From Mesostigma viride (taxonomy: Eukaryota > Streptophyta > Mesostigmatophyceae > Mesostigmatales > Mesostigmataceae), in NCBI GenBank assembly GCA_009746045.1, contig RPFO01000082.1, forward strand, positions 7,501-71,500: a DNA stretch of 64,000 nt. Reading direction: 5' to 3'. A program made the position numbers and the translations under genes. Under the pieces are notes generated by a model, which was given only the letters and a program-made list of their open reading frames with translations, was not told the origin of the DNA and ran no database searches. Each line of letters opens with the position of its first letter. Position 1 is the stretch's first letter. Below are positions 24,601 to 35,348 of the stretch, one piece after another.

Positions 24601-26175
24601 CGACAACACCCGGCATGCATGCGCACACACACGGACCTCGCATCCACCTTGCAACATCCTTGCTGTGCATGTCGCACACCACGCCCTCTCAGTGTGCCCA
24701 ACATGCCGCATGATAGCGCTGCAGCCTCCACGCTAGGCACATCGGTGCGGCTGGTGGGATACCATGCCTGATGATCCACGAGAAACGTACGGGTGCCCAC
24801 TGGCACGCACAGCCTGCAGGGACCTATACCACCTATTGTGAAGGTCTCACGGGACGCTGTACTACAGGGCAGCTACAGAATGGGTCGCTCACACAAAACC
24901 TGGTCAATAATCCCAGTCGAGCTAGGCAAGGTCACCAAGGAAGAGCAGAAGGAACAGACAGGAAAGAAATACTAAAAAAAAAGGACAGAAAGAATAGCGA
25001 CAGCATGACCACATCATCCGCACAACCATCCACCTCCGCAGGTCCAAGCCCGGCACCGGCGGTGACTTGCTGGGGATGCGTTAGCTTGCACACTACAGGC
25101 ACGCGCGCGAACAAACGCGCTCCTACAAAAAACACGCTCGCTTTGTCTGCGCAGAGCAAAGTAACGCTGTTTATACATAATAAAGCACAGCGAAGTCAAG
25201 TGAAGGGAGTAAGAGCCGACTATCGCAGCGAGCGCAGGTACACCGACAAGAGATACCGCGCATGCCCGCATATGTGTACCGCACTGTGAGCTATTAACTG
25301 CAAGCATTTCCTACTGCGCCAGGACACGAGCGATAATACGCTAACTTCTACTCTAACAACGCCGCGGATCTGCAAAAGCAACAAACAGCGAATACCCTGA
25401 CCAGTGAACAGCCATAACCGAGAGGGGATAGCGCGCTCTGATTTCCCGCAATGCGCAGGGGGGAATCTACAGATTTCAGCCTTGGCGGCAGATCCGTGCT
25501 ATCACTTGGTAAAACCACAAGCACCCTTCCGGATCAGCACACTGCCATCACCGTGACACACCCGGGCAGAAGCTCGTGCGCACTAGATTTGAAAGCATCT
25601 ACTGTACAGGTGGAGAGAAAGCTAGCCGGATCGAGATTCGCAAAGAGTGCCGCAGCTTATGAAATAGACTGCAGCAACGGAAAGGGTCCCGCAAATATGG
25701 AAAAGGTGGTGCCAGCACATACCGAATTCATTGGTGGCACCAGGCAGGCCTCTGCAGAGCTAGACGGCTTTATCTCCGCAACATTCTGGGTAACCATGCG
25801 ACGTCCATTGGCTGCAACGCCAGCCTTGGCGGCACACGACCTGCGTGTACGTGCAGAAAAAGCGCCAGATTCTTTCCAAGCCGGTGTCAACACATCGACA
25901 TCGAAAGAATGACGCAAGAACTGCTTATACATATGCGATCTAGCTCAGTTAGCCCCAAGCGAGTAACGAACCCCCTATCCCGACTATAACATCACGTACC
26001 CCCGCAGATGCGCGAGGCTGTTGCCGCTAAAGTAAGCTGTGCTGCCCTTGATGGGCTGTGATGGCCTAACCGCAAAAGCAGCCTCAGATGAGGCAGCTGC
26101 AGGAGGGCATCCTGAGACAGCCGATTGCCGCCCGAAGGCAGCTGCCCTGCCTACAGTCGATGTCGCAAAAGACAT
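19741..26175 (-). CDS. APS1: ADP-glucose pyrophosphorylase small (catalytic) subunit, plastid
   Basis: Makes ADP-glucose from glucose-1-phosphate and ATP, the committed step of starch synthesis in the plastid. Exons, minus order: 26,175-26,000; 25,942-25,723; 24,297-24,001; 23,630-23,358; 22,511-22,332; 21,768-21,665; 21,288-21,177; 20,756-20,658; 20,391-20,272; 19,857-19,741. Phases agree throughout and give about 565 aa. Landmarks: [20 protein letters not shown] near residue 134 (nucleotide loop), [31 protein letters not shown] (catalytic Asp), [65 protein letters not shown], then the beta-helix with SVIGEGC and [10 protein letters not shown]. The C-terminus [16 protein letters not shown] is typical of small subunits. 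The first two exons give a Ser/Ala/Arg-rich transit peptide; their junction (57-bp intron) is the least certain part. [10 protein letters not shown] just before the catalytic core keeps a Cys in the place of the redox Cys of plant small subunits. Confidence 0.94.
21605..21640 (+). repeat. G homopolymer, about 35 nt
   Basis: Single-base run in the AGPase intron after the exon at 21,768-21,665, starting 25 nt below its donor. On the transcribed strand it is poly-C. Confidence 0.92.
22560..22652. repeat. (GGGGGAG)n purine tract
   Basis: Purine-only plus strand in AGPase intron 4, just upstream of the exon at 22,511. On the AGPase sense strand it is a long CCCTCC pyrimidine tract preceding the acceptor. 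Confidence 0.9.
23068..23358 (-). repeat. Duplicated splice-donor segments around a (CCCA)n array
   Basis: The AGPase exon 4 end plus donor, read on minus as AAGGCCATGCAG|GTGGGTG, recurs at about 23,322-23,340, 23,298-23,318, 23,275-23,292 and again at about 23,073-23,095. Between the last two is a pure (CCCA)n array (23,113-23,280). The real donor is taken as 23,357, because the frame upstream (GDALKAMQ) is conserved there. Confidence 0.85.
23800..24030 (-). repeat. Exon 3 end plus donor of AGPase repeated three times
   Basis: The segment encoding APDNPEWFQ followed by the donor GTGGGC (24,001) recurs at about 23,907-23,935 and, more decayed, at about 23,803-23,830. Spacing is roughly 95-105 bp, and some intron sequence is copied too (AACGATGGTGTGTTGCCCAC). 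All copies lie downstream of the real donor inside intron 3. Confidence 0.8.
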
Positions 26176-26867
26176 GGTGATTCAACAATGGCAGCCACAG
26201 CCAGCACAGCTGTGTGAAGGTAGACGTTCACTATCCACGAAGACGTGCGGATAAGGATGATGCGCGCAAGGCCCCACGGTCCCGCAACACTCTGGCGCTG
26301 GGCATGCACTACTACTGGCTGAGGCCATGCAAGCCACAAAAGGCACAAGTACGAACTGCGGGGTCGAGGAGAGCCGGGCCGGGACGGCGCTCCCGCGCAT
26401 GCCGTATTGGTTCACGTGGCAGGACAAAAGGCTTGTGAATATTCGGTACATCGGCCGATTTTTGATGACAGGCAGAGCGCCTCGCATGGGTATCTTCTAT
26501 CTTCGCTGTCAGGTGCCGAAAAAGATAGCCACGTGTTGTAAACATCGGTGTCAGGTTAGATGTTCACACTTCAGACGCGCTGTTGTTACTTCAACAAGAT
26601 CGTCGCAGTAGGGTTGGATTTTGAAGTAAGTTACCTCATGGGCGTGGGCAACAACATCAACAACAACTAGTAGCGAGCCGCGCGATGCGACGCGACGCTG
26701 CGACTAACGGGGACCAGAGCCGGGGCGCGAAGTCAACGGGCAGGGTGCAGCGCAGAGCCGAATGCCGATGCTTGTTCGCGTGTTTTCTCGCAGGGTTAAC
26801 TGCTGTCGTCCCAAACTGCCTGGGGCTAATGCGGTCGTGCAGTTATGCGGTGACCGTTTGAAAAAGA
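26176..26867. other. 5' flank of AGPase up to the palindrome
   Basis: Unique sequence between the AGPase start and the left palindrome arm. It presumably holds the AGPase promoter and 5' UTR. I see no certain promoter motif and no supported gene. Confidence 0.5.
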
Positions 26868-27879
26868 GTTTTTGTAAACATCAGACACTGATTTCTTCAG
26901 ACGATGCACAAGGCTGGGCGCGGCGCAGCGTGCGCAAGGCTGGCGTGCGCAAGGCTGGGGAGTGCGCGAGGCTGGGAGTGCGCAAGGCTGGGAGTGCATC
27001 GTGGCTGGGCGCGGCGCGGCAGCGTGCGCAAGGCTGGCGCGTAAAACTGCAAACGACGTAAATCGTATCGGCTGCCTTTGGACTTAGCCGAATTTCGTCG
27101 TCGATGCGAGTGGTGATGGCCGTTTAGATCTTAGTTTTTAACCCGACGGGTTTCCTTATGATGCGTTCAAAATGGCAGCTGATGGCATGATTACTTAACA
27201 TGTGGCGCGCGCAAAGAGCCTGTAGTCGTGCAGTTTACCCTCAATAATCAATCAATCTGAGTCTCGAGTCCACGTTGGAGTCCACTGACCCCCCGACTAG
27301 AATTTCCGACCCCCAATGTTGCACGCAAGCTATGCCTGCCATGCTTTTTCTATTTCCTAACACCCACAGTTGGGGGATCATAGTCATTGACAATTTCTCC
27401 CCGTTGCTTTTTATGCTGCATATCCAACTATATCTGAGTAAGAGGGGTCGAGCGGATGACGCCGACATGGTTTGCATATACCTTCATAGTGGCTTCAAAT
27501 CGTCATATTCTTGAAGCGCGGTCAGTTCAGCCCACAGAACCTTACGTACGTCTTACCAAGGTACATGCACGGTGGGGACGCGGTCGGCCGGTCGGGGTTT
27601 GCCTGCTTTCTTTACCCAACCAGGGACATGTTCGTGATTTTCTTGCAGCGCTGGAAGATCAGTCCCGGGAAGAACCGCCTGCGACCCCTGGACCGTTCCG
27701 TTCCAACGATACCTGTGACTCTTCAGCATCAACGGTACGAATAGCACGAACCCGCCCACGTGCTTGGCCGCCATACCCGTTCCTAGTCATGCCATGCTCC
27801 TTCCTAGTCATGCCATGGTCGTTCCGAGTCATGCCATGGTCGTTCCTAGTCATGTCACTCCCGTTCCTAGTCATGCCAT

Positions 27880-28323
27880 TAATTAATTAATTAATTAAAA
27901 TGATAGCTCCGTTGGGAGCATATGTAACACATAGCCCTGAGAAAAGGGCATCTATGGGTTTGTAATACAATCAGGGCTACAACCTGCAGGTGGAGGATGT
28001 ACAACTGTCACCTGCTCTGGGTGCACAAGGTGCACCTGCACCGCCATGATGGTTCATGCCTCCTTAACAAGCACAGGCACCCAGGGGGGGGCTTGAGGAG
28101 AGGGCCTAGAAGGCCTGCATGACATATGGGGTGGAGGGTATGTGGCTAGGCTATAGCTGGTGTACACATGGCATCTCAGCAGAGAGTAACTCCCTGCATA
28201 GGCATCGCATGGCTAAATTCTTAATGCATCATCCATGGGAGGTCCCATTGTAGGCTGGGCGCGGCTAAATACTGAAAGCATCATCCATGGGGGCCATTAT
28301 GGGCGCACATGCGCGTGGGCCAC
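27880..28323 (-). mobile_element. 444-bp retroelement with (TTAA)n tail inside the 21-bp satellite
   Basis: Reading minus, the element ends with the hairpin GCTCCCAACGGAGC and then TTTTAATTAATTAATTAATT. It splits the 21-bp satellite and is flanked by the direct repeat GTCATGCCAT (27,870-27,879 and 28,324-28,333), which fits a target-site duplication. Because the flank is itself a repeat, the exact duplication length is uncertain. No coding sequence, so it is a SINE-like or truncated element. The mirror copy is at 34,905-35,348. Confidence 0.75.
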
Positions 28324-29135
28324 GTCATGCCATACCCGTTCCTAGTCATGCCATGGCCGTTCCTAGTCATGCCATGGTCGTTCCGAGTCATGCCATACCC
28401 GTTCCTAGTCATGCCATGCCCGTTCCTAGTCATGCCATACTCGTTACTAGTCATGCCATGCCCGTTCCTAGTCATGCCATACCCGTTCCTAGTCATGCCA
28501 TACCCGTTCCTAGTCATGCCATACCCGTTCCTAGTCATGCCATGCCCGTTCCTAGTCATGCCATGGCCGTTCCTAGTCATGCCATGCCCGTTCCTAGTCA
28601 TGCCACACCCGTTCCTAGTCATGCCATGCCCGTTCCTAGTCATGCCATACCCGTTCCTAGTCATGCCATACCCGTTCCTAGTCATGCCATACCCGTTCCT
28701 AGTCATGCTGTACACGCTCCTAGTCATGCCACACCCGTTCCTAGTCATGCCATACCCGTTCCTAGTCATGCCATGGTCGTTCCGAGTCATGCCATACCCG
28801 TTCCGAGTCATGACATACTCATTCCTAGTCATGCCATACCCGTTCCTAGTCATGCTGTACCCGTTCCTAGTCATGCCATGGTCGTTCCGAGTCATGCCAT
28901 ACCCGTTCCGAGTCATGACATACTCATTCCTAGTCATGCCATACCCGTTCCTAGTCATGTTGTACACGTTCCTAGTCATGCCACACCCGTTCCTAGTCAT
29001 GCCATGCCCGTTCCTAGTCATGCCATGCTCTTTCCTAGTCATGCCATACCTGTTCCTACTTCCTAGTCATGCCATACCCGTTCCTAGTCATGCTGTACAC
29101 GTTCCTAGTCATGCCATGCCCGTTCCTACTCATGT
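28324..29135 (+). repeat. 21-bp satellite, about 38 copies
   Basis: Unit CCCGTTCCTAGTCATGCCAT plus A, with variants (TGGTCG, GACATACTC). Five more units lie at 27,775-27,879 on the other side of the inserted element. Since 21 is a multiple of 3, both strands show long open frames that are not genes. Confidence 0.95.
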
Positions 29136-29636
29136 CATGGTTTTTACCTGTATGTCCTCTGCCCTTGGTGCCAGCGTTCTGTGAGCACCTCAATGTATGG
29201 TCTGTCGTGAGAACAATAATGGCAGTCTAGCCAACGTCGATACGTTCGAGTTGGGCTCATAGTTAGTTGGTTGTTGTCGACCCACACAATAGCTGTTGCT
29301 TGTGTTAATTGGGAAATGTGTTTTATTGCAGCTGAACATGTATCAAGCTTCATTGCAATCTAGCTGTCGCGAACGATTCCTCTAAATCATCTTTAGTGGT
29401 GATAGGTACCATTCGAGTGCCAACGGTGGAGACGTACAGGTTCTCACATAGAGGTGGGTTAACTCGTAACAGTGCTATCAATTGCGTGCGATAAGAACGT
29501 GACTGCACCACGTGAACAAGAGACAATTATCAATATTATAATTAACAAACATCACGTGAGCATTATTAAGTTTACATCATTTGCAGGTTGTTGCTTAGCA
29601 CGCTTATAGACCATGTACCCCCTCTCACGGACATTT

Positions 29637-29800
29637 AATTAATTAATTAATACCACGTGACTGCGTGAGCAGTATCCTCATGAAGGGAATGGATGACATG
29701 CGAAAGAAACTATCTAAGCACGGGTAGCAGGATTGTGGGCCCCGCGGCCGGTGGCACTGTGCCGACCGTAGCGGGTTACCCGAGGTGCCCCTACCGGACA
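29637..29800 (-). mobile_element. Short 5'-truncated retroelement end, (TTAA)n tail
   Basis: Reading minus, the sequence runs to GCTCACGCAGTCACGTGG and then a TATTAATTAATTAATTAA tail at 29,637-29,654. It resembles the 3' end of the copy next to it but is a diverged relative. The mirror copy is in the right arm near 33,428-33,591. Confidence 0.55.
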
Positions 29801-29801
29801 T

Positions 29802-30047
29802 TAATTAATTAATTAATAGACACGTGACTGCGTCACGTGAGCATAAGTCCTCAGTGGGAGGGGAACATGGGATGGAATGGATGGTATAAGCTATCTAGGT
29901 CCTAGTTACAGGGGTGTGGGCACCGCGGCCCGAATCGCTATGAATGCCATACTTGGTCACACGCGGAGCCCCCACAGACTTGGGGGTGGTCTCCTTCATC
30001 ACTACTTGCCATCTATCCTTGCGCACCATCTGCCTTAATATTACAGA
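29802..30047 (-). mobile_element. 5'-truncated non-LTR retrotransposon copy, 246 bp
   Basis: It is nearly identical to the last 247 bp of the reverse-transcriptase element at 31,860-33,001, ending in the same hairpin and (TTAA)n tail. Flanking direct repeats CTACCGGACAT at 29,791-29,801 and 30,048-30,058 are a clear 11-bp target-site duplication. The mirror copy is at 33,181-33,426. Confidence 0.8.
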
Positions 30048-30607
30048 CTACCGGACATGTGTTACGTGATCTCCCAACGGAGTAACGCTTCAATTCAATG
30101 CAACTAATACGTTAGACAGTATAATATTATCGTGACATGCATCACGTGAGCATAATGAATGCAATATCAAAGCGACTACCGGCGCAGGCCAGAAATCTGG
30201 AGAATATGTCAATATCAACAAGTACTAGGAGCATAGAGTGTACGCATTATGACTGTCCTGGTTAGCCTTGTACTCAGACCCTACGTGGATCATGCCACGA
30301 CAAATGAGGGTCGTACACACAACTCTTGGTTTAGCTCCGAGACCATGCAGTCATTGGCAAACTTTGGAATTACCTCTTTCTCGATACTGTGCCAAAATTC
30401 CAAAACAAAAGAGGTGGTATGGACACCTGTAAAGAGCCGGTATGGACACCCACAGCTCTGCACACATCTTGATTATCCAAGCAATTAGTGTACAAGTGTT
30501 TCGCCTCCGTGGCTTACCATTATGCATCATCAGCACAACAAGTTTTAACAGTGATTGCAAACCACGGTTTTTTATGTGTCATGCAAGGTCTACCAAAAGG
30601 CGGTGTC

Positions 30608-31470
30608 ACCATTGCATTTTTAGGCCCAAATGCATGTGTCACCCGAAATGCATCTAAACCTTAAACCTTCCTCAACCTTTTCATGAAACAATCAAAGGTT
30701 CATTACAATATCTGATTTTCTCGCCAACTAGTTTTGCCTGTTGGCTTAGCCCCCCAACATGGCCCGGGTAGCACGTGTTCGCCGCCCTCATCAGGGGGAA
30801 TAGTATCACATTTGGTCAATAGGCCATACCAAGTCATGCTTGTTGCCCCAACCAACTAGAGCATATTCTCAATGCCCATTCCCGCCATCCAAGCTATGCC
30901 TCCTGTTTACCGCCGCAACACCGGTTGCCAGCAGCCCATTACTCACTTCACCCGCCGCTTGCTACACAAGGCCTTGCCGCCTTGCCCAACATGCTGCCTG
31001 CTTCGCCTCGTTCGGCCGAATTTCGCAAGTAACCTTGCAGTTCCAAGTACCTCAGGTTTGCTTGACATTCCCCCTCCCTCACCCCCTCCCACCCCCCCTC
31101 CCTCCCTTTTAGAAGCTACATACACCGCTACGTTCAAGAAGTATAAGTATTTATCTATATATTATACAAAGTTGACAAGATATTTATCACACACTTAGTT
31201 TCAGTTGGCTAACTCGCTTTCTATGTCGTGTGCCCAAGGGGCTTTTTGTTGTGCATCGATGAATTACGCCAGACATAGGTGTAACTTTTCTGTACATGTT
31301 CTTGTTGTCGCTCTGTTGACTTGTTGTCGCTTCACAGGCAATGCACTATTGTGTGGAAGGACGCGCATCCCCTGGAGAAGATGCGACTGTACCATTTTGC
31401 CCAGCTTCAGTGGCAAATGAAGGTGAAGAATATGCGTTGTGGCCTTCTCCTCAGCTGGACGATGGAGAAC
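30608..31470. other. Palindrome spacer
   Basis: Unique 863-bp loop between the arms. No gene is supported. It includes a C-rich tract (31,067-31,107) and AT-rich sequence (31,120-31,200). Confidence 0.75.
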
Positions 31471-31859
31471 GACACCGCCTTTTGGTAGACCTTGCATGAC
31501 ACATAAAAAACCGTGGTTTGCAATCACTGTTAAAACTTGTTGTGCTGATGATGCATAATGGTAAGCCACGGAGGCGAAACACTTGTACACTAATTGCTTG
31601 GATAATCAAGATGTGTGCAGAGCTGTGGGTGTCCATACCGGCTCTTTACAGGTGTCCATACCACCTCTTTTGTTTTGGAATTTTGGCACAGTATCGAGAA
31701 AGAGGTAATTCCAAAGTTTGCCAATGACTGCATGGTCTCGGAGCTAAACCAAGAGTTGTGTGTACGACCCTCATTTGTCGTGGCATGATCCACGTAGGGT
31801 CTGAGTACAAGGCTAACCAGGACAGTCATAATGCGTACACTCTATGCTCCTAGTACTTG

Positions 31860-33001
31860 TTAATTAATTAATTAATAGACACGTGACTGCGTCACGTGAG
31901 CATAAGTCCTCAGTGGGAGGGGAACATGGGATGGAATGGATGGTATAAGCTATCTAGGTCCTAGTTACAGGGGTGTGGGCACCGCGGCCCGAATCGCTAT
32001 GAATGCCATACTTGGTCACACGCGGAGCCCCCACAGGCTTGGGGGTGGTCTCCTTCATCACTACTTGCCATCTATCCTTGCGCACCATCTGCCTCCATAT
32101 TACAGACAAACCAGGAGGCTGCCCGGGGGTGAGCCCGTCACGTCTAGTGTAGCACATGTCCATGCCGAGTCTATCACGAAAAGTCCACGGGTGGCGGCCC
32201 TGCCGCGCGCGGCCGGGGGCACGCCAGGTGAGGACATATCGCCCAGGCTGGGCGGGCTTGGTGCCAGCTAGTCTATCTGATGTATCTACCTGATCTGTGC
32301 GGGCCAGGTGCCCGGCTAGGCCCAGGCGCCTGTGCCTAATAATGTGGGAAACATAGGGCAAATCAGCGTACAAATCCTCATTACTAATGTGCAAACCAAA
32401 GGGGATGTTAAGGGCCTTGCGCAGCATCTTGGTGACGGCGCCGTCGAGTCGTTGCTCCAGCTCCTGCATCAGTGTCCACGTCTCGGCGCCGTAGGTCAGG
32501 ATCGTCAGAATGACGACCTTGAAGAGGTCACGCTTGACGATCCGGGGTAGGGCGGGGTTGCTCCACCAGCGGCGGTGGTCATGGAGGTGCGCCCACGCCA
32601 TGCCGATCCGTGTCGTCATGTCGTCCTCGCAGTCAGGAAGCCAACTGCCGAGCAGCTTGAAGCGGCCTGAAGTAGGGTAGTTGACCTCGGCATCGTCTAA
32701 GAGGCGGAGTGTGGGTGGGGGCCCTGCCATGCCGAGGGCCAGGGCCTCCGTTTTGGGGCTGATTTCTAGACCAACCGCCCGAGCCTCGAGCGCCAGGCAG
32801 TCCAGCCAAAGTTGGGCAGACTCCGGCTTCTCGATGAGCGTGATGTCGTCGGCATAAATGAGGTCAGCTAGTAAATTCTGCTTGTTAGTCGGCCCCCCTT
32901 CCCCAAGCTCGTTCGTGATCGCTAGGCCAGGGGCACGGCCTGCAATGCTAGCAAAGCGAGCACGTGCCTGGCGCATAACATAATCCACTACAATAATAAA
33001 C
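31860..33001 (-). mobile_element. 5'-truncated non-LTR retrotransposon inserted in the right arm
   Basis: It is bounded by AGTACTTG at 31,852-31,859 and 33,002-33,009 (target-site duplication). The uninterrupted site survives in the left arm at 30,219-30,226. Its 3' end has a perfect hairpin CACGTGAC-TGC-GTCACGTG (31,880-31,898) and a TTAATTAATTAATTAA tail. The 5' end is cut off within the reverse-transcriptase domain. Confidence 0.93.
31954..33001 (-). pseudogene. Reverse transcriptase, C-terminal half (non-LTR type)
   Basis: Open frame of about 349 codons inside the truncated element. It starts at LFIIVVDYVMRQARARF, just after the usual QGC..SP motif would be. The catalytic motif LIYADDITLIEK, KTEALALG, then KLLGSWL, LTYGAETWTL, KMLRKALNIPFGLH and RRLGLAGHLARTDQ follow, as in palm-thumb regions of LINE reverse transcriptases. 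The fingers, ORF1 and any endonuclease are missing, so it cannot be an active element. The frame is otherwise intact, which suggests a recent insertion. Confidence 0.88.
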
Positions 33002-33180
33002 AGTACTTGTTGATATTGACATATTCTCCAGATTTCTGGCCTGCGCCGGTAGTCGCTTTGATATTGCATTCATTATGCTCACGTGATGCATGTCACGATA
33101 ATATTATACTGTCTAACGTATTAGTTGCATTGAATTGAAGCGTTACTCCGTTGGGAGATCACGTAACACATGTCCGGTAG

Positions 33181-33426
33181 TCTGTAATATTAAGGCAGAT
33201 GGTGCGCAAGGATAGATGGCAAGTAGTGATGAAGGAGACCACCCCCAAGTCTGTGGGGGCTCCGCGTGTGACCAAGTATGGCATTCATAGCGATTCGGGC
33301 CGCGGTGCCCACACCCCTGTAACTAGGACCTAGATAGCTTATACCATCCATTCCATCCCATGTTCCCCTCCCACTGAGGACTTATGCTCACGTGACGCAG
33401 TCACGTGTCTATTAATTAATTAATTA
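33181..33426 (+). mobile_element. Mirror copy of the 246-bp truncated retroelement
   Basis: Reverse complement of 29,802-30,047, including target-site duplications and (TTAA)n tail. It was copied with the arm. Confidence 0.8.
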
Positions 33427-34092
33427 ATGTCCGGTAGGGGCACCTCGGGTAACCCGCTACGGTCGGCACAGTGCCACCGGCCGCGGGGCCCACAATCCTG
33501 CTACCCGTGCTTAGATAGTTTCTTTCGCATGTCATCCATTCCCTTCATGAGGATACTGCTCACGCAGTCACGTGGTATTAATTAATTAATTAAATGTCCG
33601 TGAGAGGGGGTACATGGTCTATAAGCGTGCTAAGCAACAACCTGCAAATGATGTAAACTTAATAATGCTCACGTGATGTTTGTTAATTATAATATTGATA
33701 ATTGTCTCTTGTTCACGTGGTGCAGTCACGTTCTTATCGCACGCAATTGATAGCACTGTTACGAGTTAACCCACCTCTATGTGAGAACCTGTACGTCTCC
33801 ACCGTTGGCACTCGAATGGTACCTATCACCACTAAAGATGATTTAGAGGAATCGTTCGCGACAGCTAGATTGCAATGAAGCTTGATACATGTTCAGCTGC
33901 AATAAAACACATTTCCCAATTAACACAAGCAACAGCTATTGTGTGGGTCGACAACAACCAACTAACTATGAGCCCAACTCGAACGTATCGACGTTGGCTA
34001 GACTGCCATTATTGTTCTCACGACAGACCATACATTGAGGTGCTCACAGAACGCTGGCACCAAGGGCAGAGGACATACAGGTAAAAACCATG

Positions 34093-34904
34093 ACATGAGT
34101 AGGAACGGGCATGGCATGACTAGGAACGTGTACAGCATGACTAGGAACGGGTATGGCATGACTAGGAAGTAGGAACAGGTATGGCATGACTAGGAAAGAG
34201 CATGGCATGACTAGGAACGGGCATGGCATGACTAGGAACGGGTGTGGCATGACTAGGAACGTGTACAACATGACTAGGAACGGGTATGGCATGACTAGGA
34301 ATGAGTATGTCATGACTCGGAACGGGTATGGCATGACTCGGAACGACCATGGCATGACTAGGAACGGGTACAGCATGACTAGGAACGGGTATGGCATGAC
34401 TAGGAATGAGTATGTCATGACTCGGAACGGGTATGGCATGACTCGGAACGACCATGGCATGACTAGGAACGGGTATGGCATGACTAGGAACGGGTGTGGC
34501 ATGACTAGGAGCGTGTACAGCATGACTAGGAACGGGTATGGCATGACTAGGAACGGGTATGGCATGACTAGGAACGGGTATGGCATGACTAGGAACGGGC
34601 ATGGCATGACTAGGAACGGGTGTGGCATGACTAGGAACGGGCATGGCATGACTAGGAACGGCCATGGCATGACTAGGAACGGGCATGGCATGACTAGGAA
34701 CGGGTATGGCATGACTAGGAACGGGTATGGCATGACTAGGAACGGGTATGGCATGACTAGGAACGGGCATGGCATGACTAGTAACGAGTATGGCATGACT
34801 AGGAACGGGCATGGCATGACTAGGAACGGGTATGGCATGACTCGGAACGACCATGGCATGACTAGGAACGGCCATGGCATGACTAGGAACGGGTATGGCA
34901 TGAC
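34093..34904 (-). repeat. 21-bp satellite, right arm
   Basis: Reverse complement of 28,324-29,135; unit GGCATGACTAGGAACGGGTAT. Confidence 0.95.
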
Positions 34905-35348
34905 GTGGCCCACGCGCATGTGCGCCCATAATGGCCCCCATGGATGATGCTTTCAGTATTTAGCCGCGCCCAGCCTACAATGGGACCTCCCATGGATGAT
35001 GCATTAAGAATTTAGCCATGCGATGCCTATGCAGGGAGTTACTCTCTGCTGAGATGCCATGTGTACACCAGCTATAGCCTAGCCACATACCCTCCACCCC
35101 ATATGTCATGCAGGCCTTCTAGGCCCTCTCCTCAAGCCCCCCCCTGGGTGCCTGTGCTTGTTAAGGAGGCATGAACCATCATGGCGGTGCAGGTGCACCT
35201 TGTGCACCCAGAGCAGGTGACAGTTGTACATCCTCCACCTGCAGGTTGTAGCCCTGATTGTATTACAAACCCATAGATGCCCTTTTCTCAGGGCTATGTG
35301 TTACATATGCTCCCAACGGAGCTATCATTTTAATTAATTAATTAATTA
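34905..35348 (+). mobile_element. Mirror copy of the 444-bp (TTAA)n-tailed element
   Basis: Reverse complement of 27,880-28,323. The tail TTAATTAATTAATTAAT ends at 35,348 and is followed by the satellite. Confidence 0.75.

Larger units (their letters stand above)
26868..30607 (+). repeat. Palindrome, left arm (3.7 kb)
   Basis: Bases 26,868-30,226 match the reverse complement of 33,002-36,361 essentially base for base. The only difference noticed is one base in a C run near 27,290 (six C) versus the G run near 35,937 (seven G). Bases 30,219-30,607 match the reverse complement of 31,471-31,859. The arm carries a GC-rich minisatellite (26,930-27,035), a 21-bp satellite, several short retroelement ends and small open frames mirrored in the other arm. 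No recognisable gene. Confidence 0.95.

Noticed and set aside
28287-29184. Open frames such as (MTRNGYG)n or (VMPYPFL)n and their mirror copies
   Set aside because: They are translations of the 21-bp satellite, open on both strands.
29144-29353. 69-codon ATG-started frame (MKLDTCSAAIKH...), mirrored at 33,875-34,084
   Set aside because: Identical in both arms, so conservation is not evidence. No recognisable domain or context; kept only as part of the palindrome.
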